55,296 nt of DNA from Marinosulfonomonas sp. (lineage in GTDB: Bacteria; Pseudomonadota; Alphaproteobacteria; Rhodobacterales; Rhodobacteraceae), in contig JALSRG010000050.1 of assembly GCA_026984915.1 (NCBI GenBank), positions 1 to 55,296 on the forward strand. The letters are read 5' to 3'. The translations under genes and the position numbers were made by a program. Shown here in pieces: positions 10,726 to 19,785 of the stretch (the first letter of the stretch is position 1; every line of letters begins with the position of its first letter). Below the pieces are notes generated by a model, which did no database searches, was not told where the DNA came from, and was given only the letters and a program-made list of their open reading frames with translations.

Positions 10726-12753
10726 ATGACGAATTTTAAATCACCGAAAGACCCGTTATTGCAGCCCCTTAGCATTCGAAGGTTGACGTTGAAAAACCGG
10801 GTGATGAGCACCGCGCATGCGTCCGGTATGGACGACGGCAACATGCCCGCCCTGCGGTATCAACGCTATCACGAGGAAAAGGCCAAGGGTGGGCTGGCGC
10901 TGACAATGTTTGGTGGCAGCTCCAACATTGCGCCGGATTCCCCTTCGGTTTTTCGCCAGTTGAATGCGGGAACCGATGCGATCATTCCCCATTTTCAAAG
11001 GTTTTCAGAGCGCATTCACCAGCATGGCGCGGCTTTGATGTGCCAGATCACACATATGGGCCGACGTGGCGACGCACAGGATGGCGAATGGCTGCCGACC
11101 ATCGCACCGTCAGCCGTGCGCGAGGGTTTGCACCGGAACTTTCCGCGCGAGATGGACCAATACGACATTGACCGTGTGGTGAAAGCATTTGGGCAGGCGG
11201 CGCGGCGGTGTAAGGATGGCGGGCTGGACGGATTGGAAACGCTGGCGGGTGGCCATCTGATCGGGCAGTTCTTTTCTCCGATGACCAATCTTCGCAGCGA
11301 TGGTTACGGCGGCAGCGTTGAAAACCGCACGCGATTTGCGCTGATGGTCCACGAAGAAATCCGCCGCCAAGTGGGTGATGACTTTGTGGTCGGTATGCGC
11401 CTGACACTGGACGAAGGTGTTGGCGGGTTGCGGTTTGACGAGGTCATGCAGATCGCTGAAATCCTGAAACGCGAAGGGGCGGTTGATTTCTTTAACTGCA
11501 TGGTCGGTCGCATGGATACCGAGATAACGCTGGTTGAGGAAAACATGCCGGGGATGAGCCGCCCGCTGGCCCCTTACCTTGACAAAGTCGGCAAATTTCG
11601 GCGTGAAATTGGCGTGCCCGTATTCCATGCCGCGCGTGTCACCGATGTTGCCAATGCGCGTCACGCCATTCGCGAAGGCGTGCTGGATATGGTCGCCATG
11701 ACCCGCGCCCATATTGCTGACCCGCAGATCGTGAATAAAATCATGCGCGGCGAAGAGGATCGTATTCGCCCCTGCATTGGTGCGTCGCATTGCATTTACA
11801 AGAAAATCCACTGCATCCACAACCCTGCCTCGGGTCGTGAAACACTGTTGCCGATGGAGGTGCCCGCCAGCGCCACGCCCGGCAAAAAGGTGGTGGTGGT
11901 TGGCGGTGGCCCGGCCGGAATGGAGGCAGCACGGGTGGCCGCCGAACGCGGGCACAAGGTGGTTTTGTTTGAAGCCGCTCCGAAACTGGGCGGGCAAATC
12001 CGGCTGGCGGCAAAAACCACATGGCGCAAGGATTTGATGCAGATCGTGGATTGGCGCGAAGGCGAGTTCGACAAACTGGCGGTCGATGTGCGCTGTAATG
12101 TTTACGCCGAGGCCGCGGATGTTCTGGCCGAAAACCCCGATCATGTGTTTGTCGCAACAGGCGGCATGCCCGCAGATCCGGCGATGCCGGGGGCGGAACT
12201 GGTGGTCTCCAGTTGGGATTTGCTGTCAGGCGATGTGCGGGCCGAGCAAGAAGTTCTGGTGTGCGACCATACGGGCCGTTACGAAGCGGTGGCCACGGCA
12301 GATATGTTGTCAGACAATGGCCACAAGGTAACATTGGCCACCATGGACGCCCATTCCGCCACCGAAATGGGATATCCTGACCGGATTATTTTCCACAAGC
12401 GTTTAGCTGCTCAGGGTGTCACAACACTGGCCTATCTAAAACTAAGCGCTCTGCGCAGAGACGGCAACCGTCTACTGGCCACATTGACCCATGAACTAAC
12501 GGGGCAAACCCAAGATATCCTCACCGATCAAGTCGTACTGGAAGCTGGCACAGACCCGTTGGCCGACGTATTCTTCGATCTGATTGGTGCGGCAGCCAAC
12601 AAAGGCATCACCGACGTGGACGCTATGGCCAACTGGTCCCCCCAACCCGACAAACACCAAGGTTACACCCTGCACCGCCTTGGCGACGCCGTGACCTCAC
12701 GTTCCATCCATGCGGCACTGTTAGAGGCGTACCGATTGGCGGTGCATTTATGA
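10726..12753 (+). CDS. FMN/Fe-S old-yellow-enzyme family N-demethylase (N-methylproline/dimethylglycine demethylase type)
   Basis: A 675-residue oxidoreductase of the trimethylamine dehydrogenase / 2,4-dienoyl-CoA reductase family. The N-terminal TIM barrel (about 1-345) has OYE motifs (LKNRVMSTAH, GGHLIGQFFSPMTNLRSDGYGGS). Fe-S ligands follow: Cys350, Cys356 and Cys363 in RPCIGASHCIYKKIHC, with Ala353 where classical members have the second Cys; I recall this Ala as usual in the stachydrine/N-methylproline demethylase branch. A nucleotide-binding motif VVVVGGGPAGMEAA (389-402) starts the C-terminal FAD/NAD domain. The likely role is oxidative removal of an N-methyl group; the substrate is inferred only. 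No transporter or partner demethylase subunits are adjacent. The upstream region is AT-rich and next to tRNA-Arg, consistent with acquisition. Confidence 0.8.
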   Translation: MTNFKSPKDPLLQPLSIRRLTLKNRVMSTAHASGMDDGNMPALRYQRYHEEKAKGGLALTMFGGSSNIAPDSPSVFRQLNAGTDAIIPHFQRFSERIHQHGAALMCQITHMGRRGDAQDGEWLPTIAPSAVREGLHRNFPREMDQYDIDRVVKAFGQAARRCKDGGLDGLETLAGGHLIGQFFSPMTNLRSDGYGGSVENRTRFALMVHEEIRRQVGDDFVVGMRLTLDEGVGGLRFDEVMQIAEILKREGAVDFFNCMVGRMDTEITLVEENMPGMSRPLAPYLDKVGKFRREIGVPVFHAARVTDVANARHAIREGVLDMVAMTRAHIADPQIVNKIMRGEEDRIRPCIGASHCIYKKIHCIHNPASGRETLLPMEVPASATPGKKVVVVGGGPAGMEAARVAAERGHKVVLFEAAPKLGGQIRLAAKTTWRKDLMQIVDWREGEFDKLAVDVRCNVYAEAADVLAENPDHVFVATGGMPADPAMPGAELVVSSWDLLSGDVRAEQEVLVCDHTGRYEAVATADMLSDNGHKVTLATMDAHSATEMGYPDRIIFHKRLAAQGVTTLAYLKLSALRRDGNRLLATLTHELTGQTQDILTDQVVLEAGTDPLADVFFDLIGAAANKGITDVDAMANWSPQPDKHQGYTLHRLGDAVTSRSIHAALLEAYRLAVHL

Positions 12754-12770
12754 TTCGAGCTTTATGGAAT

Positions 12771-14000
12771 TCACGCAAACAGCTCATGCGCCAATTCAAG
12801 CGCATCAACCAACACATCAACTTCGGCCTCAGTGTTATACAATCCAAACGACGCCCGCGCTGTGGCCGCTACGCCCAGATGCTCCATCAGCGGCTGGGCG
12901 CAGTGGTGCCCTGCCCGGACCGCCACGCCCTTTTTATCCAGAATGGTCGACAGATCATGCGCATGTGCCGCCCCCTGCATCGTGAACGAAAATATCGCGC
13001 CTTTACCCGCGGATTGCCCCTGAACATTCAGCCAGTTCAGCCCATCCAGCCGCGCCCGCGCGTAATCGCGCAGGTGGCGTTCATGCGCGGCGATGTTCTC
13101 CATCCCCAGCGCCATCATGTAGTCCAGTGCCACACCCAGCCCGATGATCTGCACGATGCCCGGCGTGCCGGCCTCGAACATCATCGGCGGATCGTTATAG
13201 CTGACGCAATCGCGGGTCACTTCGCGGATCATGTCACCGCCGCCCATAAAGGGCTGCATTTCGGCCATCCGTTCCCTGCGCACATAAATCGCGCCCGAGC
13301 CTGACGGGCCATACAGCTTGTGCCCGGTGATCGGATAGAAATCACAGCCGATATCAGCCAGATCAACCGGCATATGTACCGCCGCCTGCGAGCCGTCCAC
13401 CAGCACCGGAATGCCGCGTGCACGGGCCTCATGACAGATGGTTTTCACATCCACCACCGTGCCCAGCACATTCGACATATGGGTGACGGCAATCAGGCGG
13501 GTTTTGTCGTTGATCGCATCAATCACCTTTTGCGGATCCAGATCACCCACCGCGTCGATATCCACCCATTTCAGCACCACGCCCATGCGTTCGCGCAGGA
13601 AATGCCAGGGCACGATATTGGCGTGATGTTCCATCACCGACAGGATGATTTCATCGCCCTCTTTCAGGTTGTTCATCGCCCAGCCATAGGCGACCATATT
13701 GATCCCCTCGGTGGTGCCGGAATTCAGCACGATTTCCCGTTCATTCGCCACATTCAGAAACCGCGCGATGATGCCACGCACGGCCTCGTATTTGTCGGTG
13801 GCCAGATTGGAAAGGTAATGCAACCCCCTGTGAACATTGGCATATTCGCAGGAATAGGCCTGCGTAACAGCGTCGATCACCACTTGTGGTTTTTGCGCCG
13901 AAGCACCGTTATCCAGATAGACCAGCGGCTTGCCGTTCACCTGACGTGCAAGAATTGGAAAATCCTTGCGGATCTCGTTTACATCATAGCCCACAATCAC
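12771..14000 (-). CDS. sufS: SufS-type cysteine desulfurase
   Basis: PLP enzyme releasing sulfur from cysteine for SufBCD-dependent Fe-S cluster assembly. The 409-residue protein shows the SufS pattern: LVYLDNGASAQKPQ near the N-terminus, VTHMSNVLG, the PLP lysine in ITGHKLYGPSG and catalytic Cys367 in RAGHHCAQP. I set the start at the GTG at 14000 because it overlaps the stop of the upstream YIP1 gene (GTGA) and AAGGGA precedes it; a longer frame upstream lies inside that gene. It is the last gene of the isc/suf operon. SufE, the usual sulfur acceptor, is not in the operon. Confidence 0.95.
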   Translation of the reverse strand: MIVGYDVNEIRKDFPILARQVNGKPLVYLDNGASAQKPQVVIDAVTQAYSCEYANVHRGLHYLSNLATDKYEAVRGIIARFLNVANEREIVLNSGTTEGINMVAYGWAMNNLKEGDEIILSVMEHHANIVPWHFLRERMGVVLKWVDIDAVGDLDPQKVIDAINDKTRLIAVTHMSNVLGTVVDVKTICHEARARGIPVLVDGSQAAVHMPVDLADIGCDFYPITGHKLYGPSGSGAIYVRRERMAEMQPFMGGGDMIREVTRDCVSYNDPPMMFEAGTPGIVQIIGLGVALDYMMALGMENIAAHERHLRDYARARLDGLNWLNVQGQSAGKGAIFSFTMQGAAHAHDLSTILDKKGVAVRAGHHCAQPLMEHLGVAATARASFGLYNTEAEVDVLVDALELAHELFA

Positions 14001-14485
14001 GCGTCCCTTTTCTCGGCCACAAACAAGCCACTTCCCCAGATGAACAAAAAGATCCCGGCCAGCAATCCTCCGACCAGATTGAGCGCCATTCCCGCCCCGA
14101 TGAGACCGGCGACCAACCCTTGCAACAGCCAAAGCGGGGTTGTGGCCAGCAATGCCCAGAACAAGGCCAGGCGCGCGGAAAACCAGCTTCCCCGGCCGCC
14201 AAAGACCCTGGCCAGCAGATGGCTGACTGCGGCCAGCACGTAAAACATCAGCGGCGCAATGGCCATCCAGCCCAGCAATGCCCCGCCCATGCGGGCCTCA
14301 AGCGGTACTTCGGGATGGAAATAGGCCTCACGCGCCAGTAATGGCAGTTGCGCCACAAAAATCAGGGCGCAGGCGATGATCAGATAGACCAAGGCCCGGT
14401 CATCCCGTTCACCGCCGGCCAACTGCCGGCGCATAACCTCGCGCGGCCTGCGATAGCTGCGCAGAATGTCAAGTGTAACAGACAC
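13997..14485 (-). CDS. YIP1-family membrane protein in the suf operon
   Basis: A 162-residue integral membrane protein with about four predicted membrane segments (around 33-52, 70-92, 103-125, 130-155) and a basic N-terminus (SYRRPREVMRRQL). The layout and GERDDRALVYLIIACALIF region fit the bacterial YIP1 family, whose function is unknown. It starts directly after the sufD stop and its own stop overlaps sufS by four bases, so it is embedded and translationally coupled within the Fe-S operon. A role at the membrane for Fe-S assembly is inference only. Confidence 0.7.
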   Translation of the reverse strand: MSVTLDILRSYRRPREVMRRQLAGGERDDRALVYLIIACALIFVAQLPLLAREAYFHPEVPLEARMGGALLGWMAIAPLMFYVLAAVSHLLARVFGGRGSWFSARLALFWALLATTPLWLLQGLVAGLIGAGMALNLVGGLLAGIFLFIWGSGLFVAEKRDA

Positions 14486-15769
14486 TTAGCGCCTCCGCTC
14501 CAGCCACCCTTCCAGCCGTGACCGCATATCTTCGGCTATTGCTGCGTCCTCGATTTCCTCAAGCGCGGTGGCAAGGAAGGCCAGCACAAGCAGGTCTTCG
14601 GCCGTCTTTGCCGGCACACCGCGCGAACGCAGATAGAAAAACGCCTCTTCATCAATGGCGCCGGTGGTCGAGCCGTGCGAGCAAATCACGTCATCTGCAT
14701 AAATCTCCAACTCGGGTTTGGCCAGAAACTGGCTATCATCATCAAGCATCAACGCTTGCGACATCTGATAGCCATCGGTCTTCTGGGCACCAGGTTTGAC
14801 CAGAATTTTCCCCTGAAAAACCCCGACCGCCCCGTTGCGCAGAACTTTCTTGAACACTTGCCGGCTTTCGCAGGTCTCAGCGTCATGGGTCACAAAAACC
14901 GTATCGTCATGATGGAAATCACCATCCCCCAGCGCGGCCCCGGCCACATGCGCAACCGCATTATCACCGGTAAAGGTGATCACCGCCTCATTGCGCGTGA
15001 GCCGGCCGTTGGCGGTCAGCGTAAAACTCTTGAACCGGCTTTCCTCGGCCAGACGTACGAACAGATGGGTGATGGCCAGACGTTCATGGTCTCTTCCCTG
15101 AGCACGAATATGATGAAAAGACGCACCCTTGGCGATATCCACTTCCAGCACCTTGCTGAAACGGGCGGCCCCCGGACCATTCTCAAGAAGGGTCATTTCC
15201 GCCCCTTCTTCCAGCTGGATAATATGGTGGAGGTTCACATCAGAAGCATCTGATTTATGGTTGTAAACAAGCGATATGGGACGGTTGACCCTACCGCTTA
15301 CCCGGATCAGGATTCCATCTGTTGCACAAGCGGTGTTCAACGCGGCAAAGGGGCGTGCCACCGGGGTCTGACCAGCTTCCTCAAGAACGCCATACAGATC
15401 CCGTGCCCAGTGGATATCGGATTTTGCCGCCTCTTCCAGGCGGGTAATCTCAACCCCGGCCAATACCGGATCATCCGACGCCGCCGCATCAAACCGACCA
15501 TCCGTAAAGACCAGTTTCAGCCGGTCAATATCGTCAAATACCGGTTTTTCGCTGTTTTCAAACACAGCAGCAGGTGCAGGAGACGCCGAGTTCAGGGCGT
15601 CTGGTCTGGTAAAGCGCCAATACTCATCACGCCGGTCCGGCAACCCCATGGCCTGCAGCCGCGCCACCGCCGCCTTGCGCGCCGCGGAAATCCAACGGCC
15701 GCCTGCCGGTACAGGGCAAGCAGCCAAACGTTCTTCCAACCCGGCGCTCTTTGCCTTTGCAACCGCCAT
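14486..15769 (-). CDS. sufD: Fe-S cluster assembly protein SufD
   Basis: Structural partner of SufB in the SufBC2D scaffold that builds Fe-S clusters. The 427-residue protein has the SufB/SufD beta-helix core and ends with the family block SHGSTTGAIDEEAFFYLRSRG. It lacks ATPase motifs, as expected. Its start overlaps the sufC stop by one base (TGATG), and the YIP1 gene follows without a gap. Confidence 0.96.
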   Translation of the reverse strand: MAVAKAKSAGLEERLAACPVPAGGRWISAARKAAVARLQAMGLPDRRDEYWRFTRPDALNSASPAPAAVFENSEKPVFDDIDRLKLVFTDGRFDAAASDDPVLAGVEITRLEEAAKSDIHWARDLYGVLEEAGQTPVARPFAALNTACATDGILIRVSGRVNRPISLVYNHKSDASDVNLHHIIQLEEGAEMTLLENGPGAARFSKVLEVDIAKGASFHHIRAQGRDHERLAITHLFVRLAEESRFKSFTLTANGRLTRNEAVITFTGDNAVAHVAGAALGDGDFHHDDTVFVTHDAETCESRQVFKKVLRNGAVGVFQGKILVKPGAQKTDGYQMSQALMLDDDSQFLAKPELEIYADDVICSHGSTTGAIDEEAFFYLRSRGVPAKTAEDLLVLAFLATALEEIEDAAIAEDMRSRLEGWLERRR

Positions 15770-16524
15770 CAGGCAAACTCCTCAAGAATATCCGCATAGC
15801 CGTTATGTTCAACCTCAAGCGCCAGTTCCGGACCACCGGTCTTTACAATCCGGCCATCGGCCATGATATGCACCACATCGGGTTCGATATGGTCCAGAAG
15901 TCTTTGATAATGCGTGATAACAAGAAACGACCGGTCCGGCGCGCGCAAGGCGTTCACCCCTTCGGCCACCAGCTTCATTGCGTCTACGTCCAGCCCGGAA
16001 TCCGTTTCATCCAGAATGCACATCTTGGGCGCCAGTATCGCCATTTGCAGGATTTCGTTGCGCTTTTTCTCGCCGCCCGAAAAGCCCACATTGACAGGGC
16101 GTTTCAGCATATCGGCGTCGATTTTCAGCGCCTTGGCCTTCGCCCTTACCAGTTTCAGAAAATCAGTAGCCGAGAGCGGCTCTTCGCCGCGGGCTTTACG
16201 CTGTGCATTCACCGCCGTGCGCAAAAAGGTCATGTTGCTGACACCGGGAATTTCAACCGGATACTGAAAAGCCAGAAACAGCCCCTCGGCGGCACGTTCC
16301 TCCGGATCCAGATCAAGCAGATCGACACCATCAAGCGTGGCGCTGCCTTGCGTCACCTCATAGCCCTCGCGCCCGGCCAGCACATAGGATAACGTCGACT
16401 TACCCGAGCCGTTCGGCCCCATGATCGCATGCACCTTGCCCGTCGGAACCGTCAGGTTCACCCCCTTCAGGATTTGCTTGTCCTCCTCATCAAGTTTGAC
16501 ATGCAAGTCTTTGATTTCCAGCAT
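15769..16524 (-). CDS. sufC: Fe-S cluster assembly ATPase SufC
   Basis: ABC-type ATPase of the SufBCD complex, cytosolic and without membrane partners. The 251 residues include Walker A GPNGSGKS (36-43), the signature SGGEKKR and Walker B ILDETDSGLD, all in the SufC form. It lies 35 bp after the YbjQ gene and is coupled to sufD. Confidence 0.98.
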   Translation of the reverse strand: MLEIKDLHVKLDEEDKQILKGVNLTVPTGKVHAIMGPNGSGKSTLSYVLAGREGYEVTQGSATLDGVDLLDLDPEERAAEGLFLAFQYPVEIPGVSNMTFLRTAVNAQRKARGEEPLSATDFLKLVRAKAKALKIDADMLKRPVNVGFSGGEKKRNEILQMAILAPKMCILDETDSGLDVDAMKLVAEGVNALRAPDRSFLVITHYQRLLDHIEPDVVHIMADGRIVKTGGPELALEVEHNGYADILEEFA

Positions 16525-16559
16525 TTTATTTCCTCAATTCTGCTTTGCTTTCCACAAAG

Positions 16560-16880
16560 CTATTCAACGGTTACAGCGGTGCCGGTTGCCGACACCATCA
16601 GCATCGAACCGGTTTTTCCCAGGACTTCATAATCCAGATCGACGCCGACCACGGCATTACCGCCTGCGGCTTTGGCGCGGTCCTGCATTTCCTGGATGGC
16701 AATCTCTCGCCCCTCTTGTAATTTGGCCTCGTAAGTACCGGACCGGCCGCCAACAATATCGGTGATCGAGGCCACGATGTCGCGCATGATATTGGCGCCC
16801 ATGATGGTCTCTCCCGTGACGATACCGTGATAGGCGGTGATTTTACGGCCCTCTATTGCCGGCGTCGTGGTCGTAATCAT
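16560..16880 (-). CDS. YbjQ/UPF0145 family protein (heavy-metal-binding domain)
   Basis: A 106-residue single-domain protein. [45 protein letters not shown] and [17 protein letters not shown] are the hallmark blocks of the YbjQ family, described in databases as heavy-metal-binding and thought to form a ring oligomer; a defined function is lacking. The start overlaps the stop of the upstream two-TM gene (ATGA). Being within the isc/suf operon suggests a link to metal or cluster handling; that is inference. Full length for the family. Confidence 0.88.
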   Translation of the reverse strand: MITTTTPAIEGRKITAYHGIVTGETIMGANIMRDIVASITDIVGGRSGTYEAKLQEGREIAIQEMQDRAKAAGGNAVVGVDLDYEVLGKTGSMLMVSATGTAVTVE

Positions 16881-17143
16881 ACTGTTCTCTCCATTCTCTC
16901 ACTGTCGGCTTCATCAGAAACCGGCTGCAACGCCTGCGCGTCCATTGCCGGGCCCTTTTTATGGGCCAGCCAGACGCAAAAGCAGGTGAACACCAGCGAC
17001 GTGCCCACCGCTGCCCAGACGCCCAGAAACGGGGCCACCAAGATGGCCGAAACCACCGCTCCCTTGATGAAGGCCATGAAGGCCGCCATCATCAGGCGGA
17101 TATGCTCCGGGGGCGGAGACCGTGTAGGGCGGGCGGCATCCAT
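16877..17143 (-). CDS. Small two-TM membrane protein between sufB and ybjQ-like gene
   Basis: An 88-residue protein with two closely spaced hydrophobic segments (about 17-40 and 42-60; [18 protein letters not shown] and [11 protein letters not shown]) and charged ends. I recognise no family. It overlaps the sufB stop by one base (TGATG) and the YbjQ-like start by four (ATGA), so it is translated from the operon message. Probably an inner-membrane protein of unknown role. Confidence 0.7.
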   Translation of the reverse strand: MDAARPTRSPPPEHIRLMMAAFMAFIKGAVVSAILVAPFLGVWAAVGTSLVFTCFCVWLAHKKGPAMDAQALQPVSDEADSERMERTV

Positions 17144-18657
17144 TACCCTACAGACCCCTCAAGCGAAATCGCCACCAGTTGCTGCGCTTCCATTGCAAAT
17201 TCCATCGGCAGCGCCTGCAACACCTCCTTGGCAAAGCCGTTGACGATCAACGCCACGGCTTCTTCCTCGTCCATGCCGCGCTGGCGGCAATAGAACATCT
17301 GGTCATCATCCACCTTGGATGTCGTTGCCTCGTGTTCGACCCGGCTCGAATTGTTCTTCACCTCGATATAGGGCACCGTATGCGCGCCGCACTTGTCGCC
17401 GATCAGCAGGCTGTCGCATTGCGTATAGTTGCGGCTGTTTTTCGCCCTCGGGTGCATTGAAACAAGGCCACGATAGGTGTTTTGCGCGCGCCCTGCCGAA
17501 ATCCCCTTGCTGACAATGCGCGAGCGGGTATTCTGGCCCAGGTGGATCATCTTGGTGCCGGTATCGGCCTCCTGATGGTTGTTGGTGATGGCGATGGAGT
17601 AGAACTCTCCCTGAGAAGCCTCTCCGCGCAGGATGCAACTGGGATATTTCCAGGTGACCGCACTGCCGGTTTCAACCTGGGTCCACATCACCTTGGCCCG
17701 GTCCCCGCGGCAGTCGGCACGTTTTGTGACAAAATTGTAGATGCCGCCCTTGCCGTTTTCATCCCCCGGATACCAGTTCTGCACGGTGGAGTATTTCACC
17801 TCGGCATCTTCCTCGACGATGATCTCGACCACCGCCGCATGCAATTGCGCCGTATCGCGCTGAGGCGCAGTGCACCCCTCAAGGTAGCTGACATAGCTGC
17901 CCTTGTCGGCAATGATCAGGGTGCGTTCGAACTGGCCGGTGTTTTCGGCATTGATCCGGAAATAGGTGCTCAGCTCCATCGGGCAGCGCACGCCGGGCGG
18001 GATATAGACAAAGGAGCCGTCGGAGAACACCGCGCTGTTCAACGTCGCATAGAAATTATCGGTCGGCGGCACCACAGTACCCAGATATTTTTTCACCAGT
18101 TCCGGATGCTCGCGAATGGCCTCGGAGATTGAGCAGAATATCACCCCGGCCCTGGCCAGTTCCTCCTGAAAGGTGGTGCCGACGCTGACACTGTCAAACA
18201 CGGCATCCACCGCCACCTTGCGCCCTTCGGCCGGGGCGCTGTCCGCCCCCTCGACCCCGGCAAGGATCATCTGTTCCTTCAGCGGAATGCCCAGCTTTTC
18301 ATAGGTTGCCAGCAGCTTCGGATCCACATCATCCAGTGATTTCGGCTTTTCTTCCATGCTTTTGGGCTTGGCATAGTAATAGATATCCTGAAAATCGATT
18401 TCCGGATAGTGTACCATGGCCCATTTCGGCTCGGTCATCTTCTCCCAGCGGGAAAATGCCTGGAGCCGCCATTCCGTCATCCATTCCGGCTCTTCGTTCT
18501 TGGCCGAAATCAAGCGCACGATATCGGGATTGACACCCTTGGGAGCGTAATCCATCTCGATATCTGTGGCCCAGCCATATTTGTATTTGCCCGAGATCGA
18601 GTGCACAGCCTCGACTGTTTCCCGGTCTACACCGTCGCGTACATCCAGATCATCCAT
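17143..18657 (-). CDS. sufB: Fe-S cluster assembly protein SufB
   Basis: Core scaffold subunit of SufBC2D on which [Fe-S] clusters are formed. The 504-residue protein matches SufB along its length: [17 protein letters not shown] at the N-terminus, [20 protein letters not shown] in the middle, and [20 protein letters not shown] near the C-terminus. It starts 15 bp after the cysteine desulfurase gene and overlaps the next gene. Confidence 0.98.
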   Translation of the reverse strand: MDDLDVRDGVDRETVEAVHSISGKYKYGWATDIEMDYAPKGVNPDIVRLISAKNEEPEWMTEWRLQAFSRWEKMTEPKWAMVHYPEIDFQDIYYYAKPKSMEEKPKSLDDVDPKLLATYEKLGIPLKEQMILAGVEGADSAPAEGRKVAVDAVFDSVSVGTTFQEELARAGVIFCSISEAIREHPELVKKYLGTVVPPTDNFYATLNSAVFSDGSFVYIPPGVRCPMELSTYFRINAENTGQFERTLIIADKGSYVSYLEGCTAPQRDTAQLHAAVVEIIVEEDAEVKYSTVQNWYPGDENGKGGIYNFVTKRADCRGDRAKVMWTQVETGSAVTWKYPSCILRGEASQGEFYSIAITNNHQEADTGTKMIHLGQNTRSRIVSKGISAGRAQNTYRGLVSMHPRAKNSRNYTQCDSLLIGDKCGAHTVPYIEVKNNSSRVEHEATTSKVDDDQMFYCRQRGMDEEEAVALIVNGFAKEVLQALPMEFAMEAQQLVAISLEGSVG

Positions 18658-18672
18658 GTCTTTTTCCCATCC

Positions 18673-19725
18673 TCAAGCCGCCCGGGCCTGAAATTTTTCA
18701 TATGCGCCAAGCCAGGCTTCGGCAAAGCGCTCCAACTCTTCCATCGTTGTAGCCGGCCCGATCGAAACCCGTATGGCCCCTTGTGCCGTCTGCGCGTCAT
18801 ATCCCATCGCGGCCAGCACCCGACTGGCCCGCACCTTGCCCGACGAGCAGGCCGAACCGGCAGACACTGCAAACCCGGCCAGATCCATCTGCATCACCTG
18901 TGTTTCGTTTTTCCAGCCGGGTGTTGCAAAATACAAGGTGTTCGGAAGCCTGTGCGACTCATTCCCGACAAAAATAGTCTCTTTTGCGGAAGATGCCAGA
19001 GCCTGTTCCAGAATATCGCGATTTTGCCGCACCTTTTGCCAGATGCCGGCATCCAGATCCCGGGCTGCGGCCTCTGCGGCTGCACCGAACCCGGCAATGC
19101 CCATGACATTCTCGGTTCCGGCCCGGCGGCCCATTTCCTGGCCACCGCCGCGAATTTGCGCGGCAATGTCCGTACCCCGTTTCACCACCAGCGCCCCGAC
19201 ACCTTTCGGGCCGCCCAATTTATGCGCCGAAACAATTGCCATGCGTGCACCACACCAGTTGAACGCAAACGGAATCTTGCCAAAAGCCTGGGTCGCATCC
19301 ACAAGTGCCAGACCATCCGGCAGCGTTGAAACGATCCCGGTTTCACTATTGGCCACCTGCAGGACCGATTGCGCCGGATCATCGACCTGAACCTTTCCGG
19401 CACGATCCACCGCCAGTTCCTCCGTTACCCAAGCCAGCACGGCATCATGCTCAACCGGTGCCCCCTTCAGCCCGCGCCCGGCCAGCGCCAGCGCCGCGGC
19501 CTCTGTTGCCGAGCCGGTAAAAATGACATCCTGCCCTTCCGCCCCAAAGGCGGCCGCAACCTGGGCGCGTGCCCGCTCGACAATCGCCCGGGCAGCCCGT
19601 CCCTCCAGGTGGATGCTCGACGGGTTGCCCAGCAAATCCATCGCCGCAACCATGGCTGCCCGCGCTTCGGGCCGCAGGGGTGCGGTGGCGTTCCAGTCCA
19701 GATATGTTCGCTCAATCGGCATCAT
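18673..19725 (-). CDS. Cysteine desulfurase, NifS/IscS-like
   Basis: A class V aminotransferase-fold PLP enzyme of 350 residues that probably supplies sulfur for the Fe-S operon. N-terminal TYLDWNATAPLRPEA, PLP lysine in VSAHKLGGPKG, and catalytic Cys293 in SAGSACSSGKV show the IscS/NifS type. It is shorter than E. coli IscS (404), and the usual TESNN-like stretch reads SATEAAAL here. Translation may start at either of two adjacent ATG codons (19725 or 19722). It lies between iscR and sufB, in the place of iscS in other Rhodobacterales; paralogues such as a tRNA-thiolation enzyme cannot be excluded. Confidence 0.88.
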   Translation of the reverse strand: MMPIERTYLDWNATAPLRPEARAAMVAAMDLLGNPSSIHLEGRAARAIVERARAQVAAAFGAEGQDVIFTGSATEAAALALAGRGLKGAPVEHDAVLAWVTEELAVDRAGKVQVDDPAQSVLQVANSETGIVSTLPDGLALVDATQAFGKIPFAFNWCGARMAIVSAHKLGGPKGVGALVVKRGTDIAAQIRGGGQEMGRRAGTENVMGIAGFGAAAEAAARDLDAGIWQKVRQNRDILEQALASSAKETIFVGNESHRLPNTLYFATPGWKNETQVMQMDLAGFAVSAGSACSSGKVRASRVLAAMGYDAQTAQGAIRVSIGPATTMEELERFAEAWLGAYEKFQARAA

Positions 19726-19785
19726 TTTCGCCCATCTGTGCTGCTGAACACGTCATTTTCAAAGACATGAAATTCTGAAGCCCAC

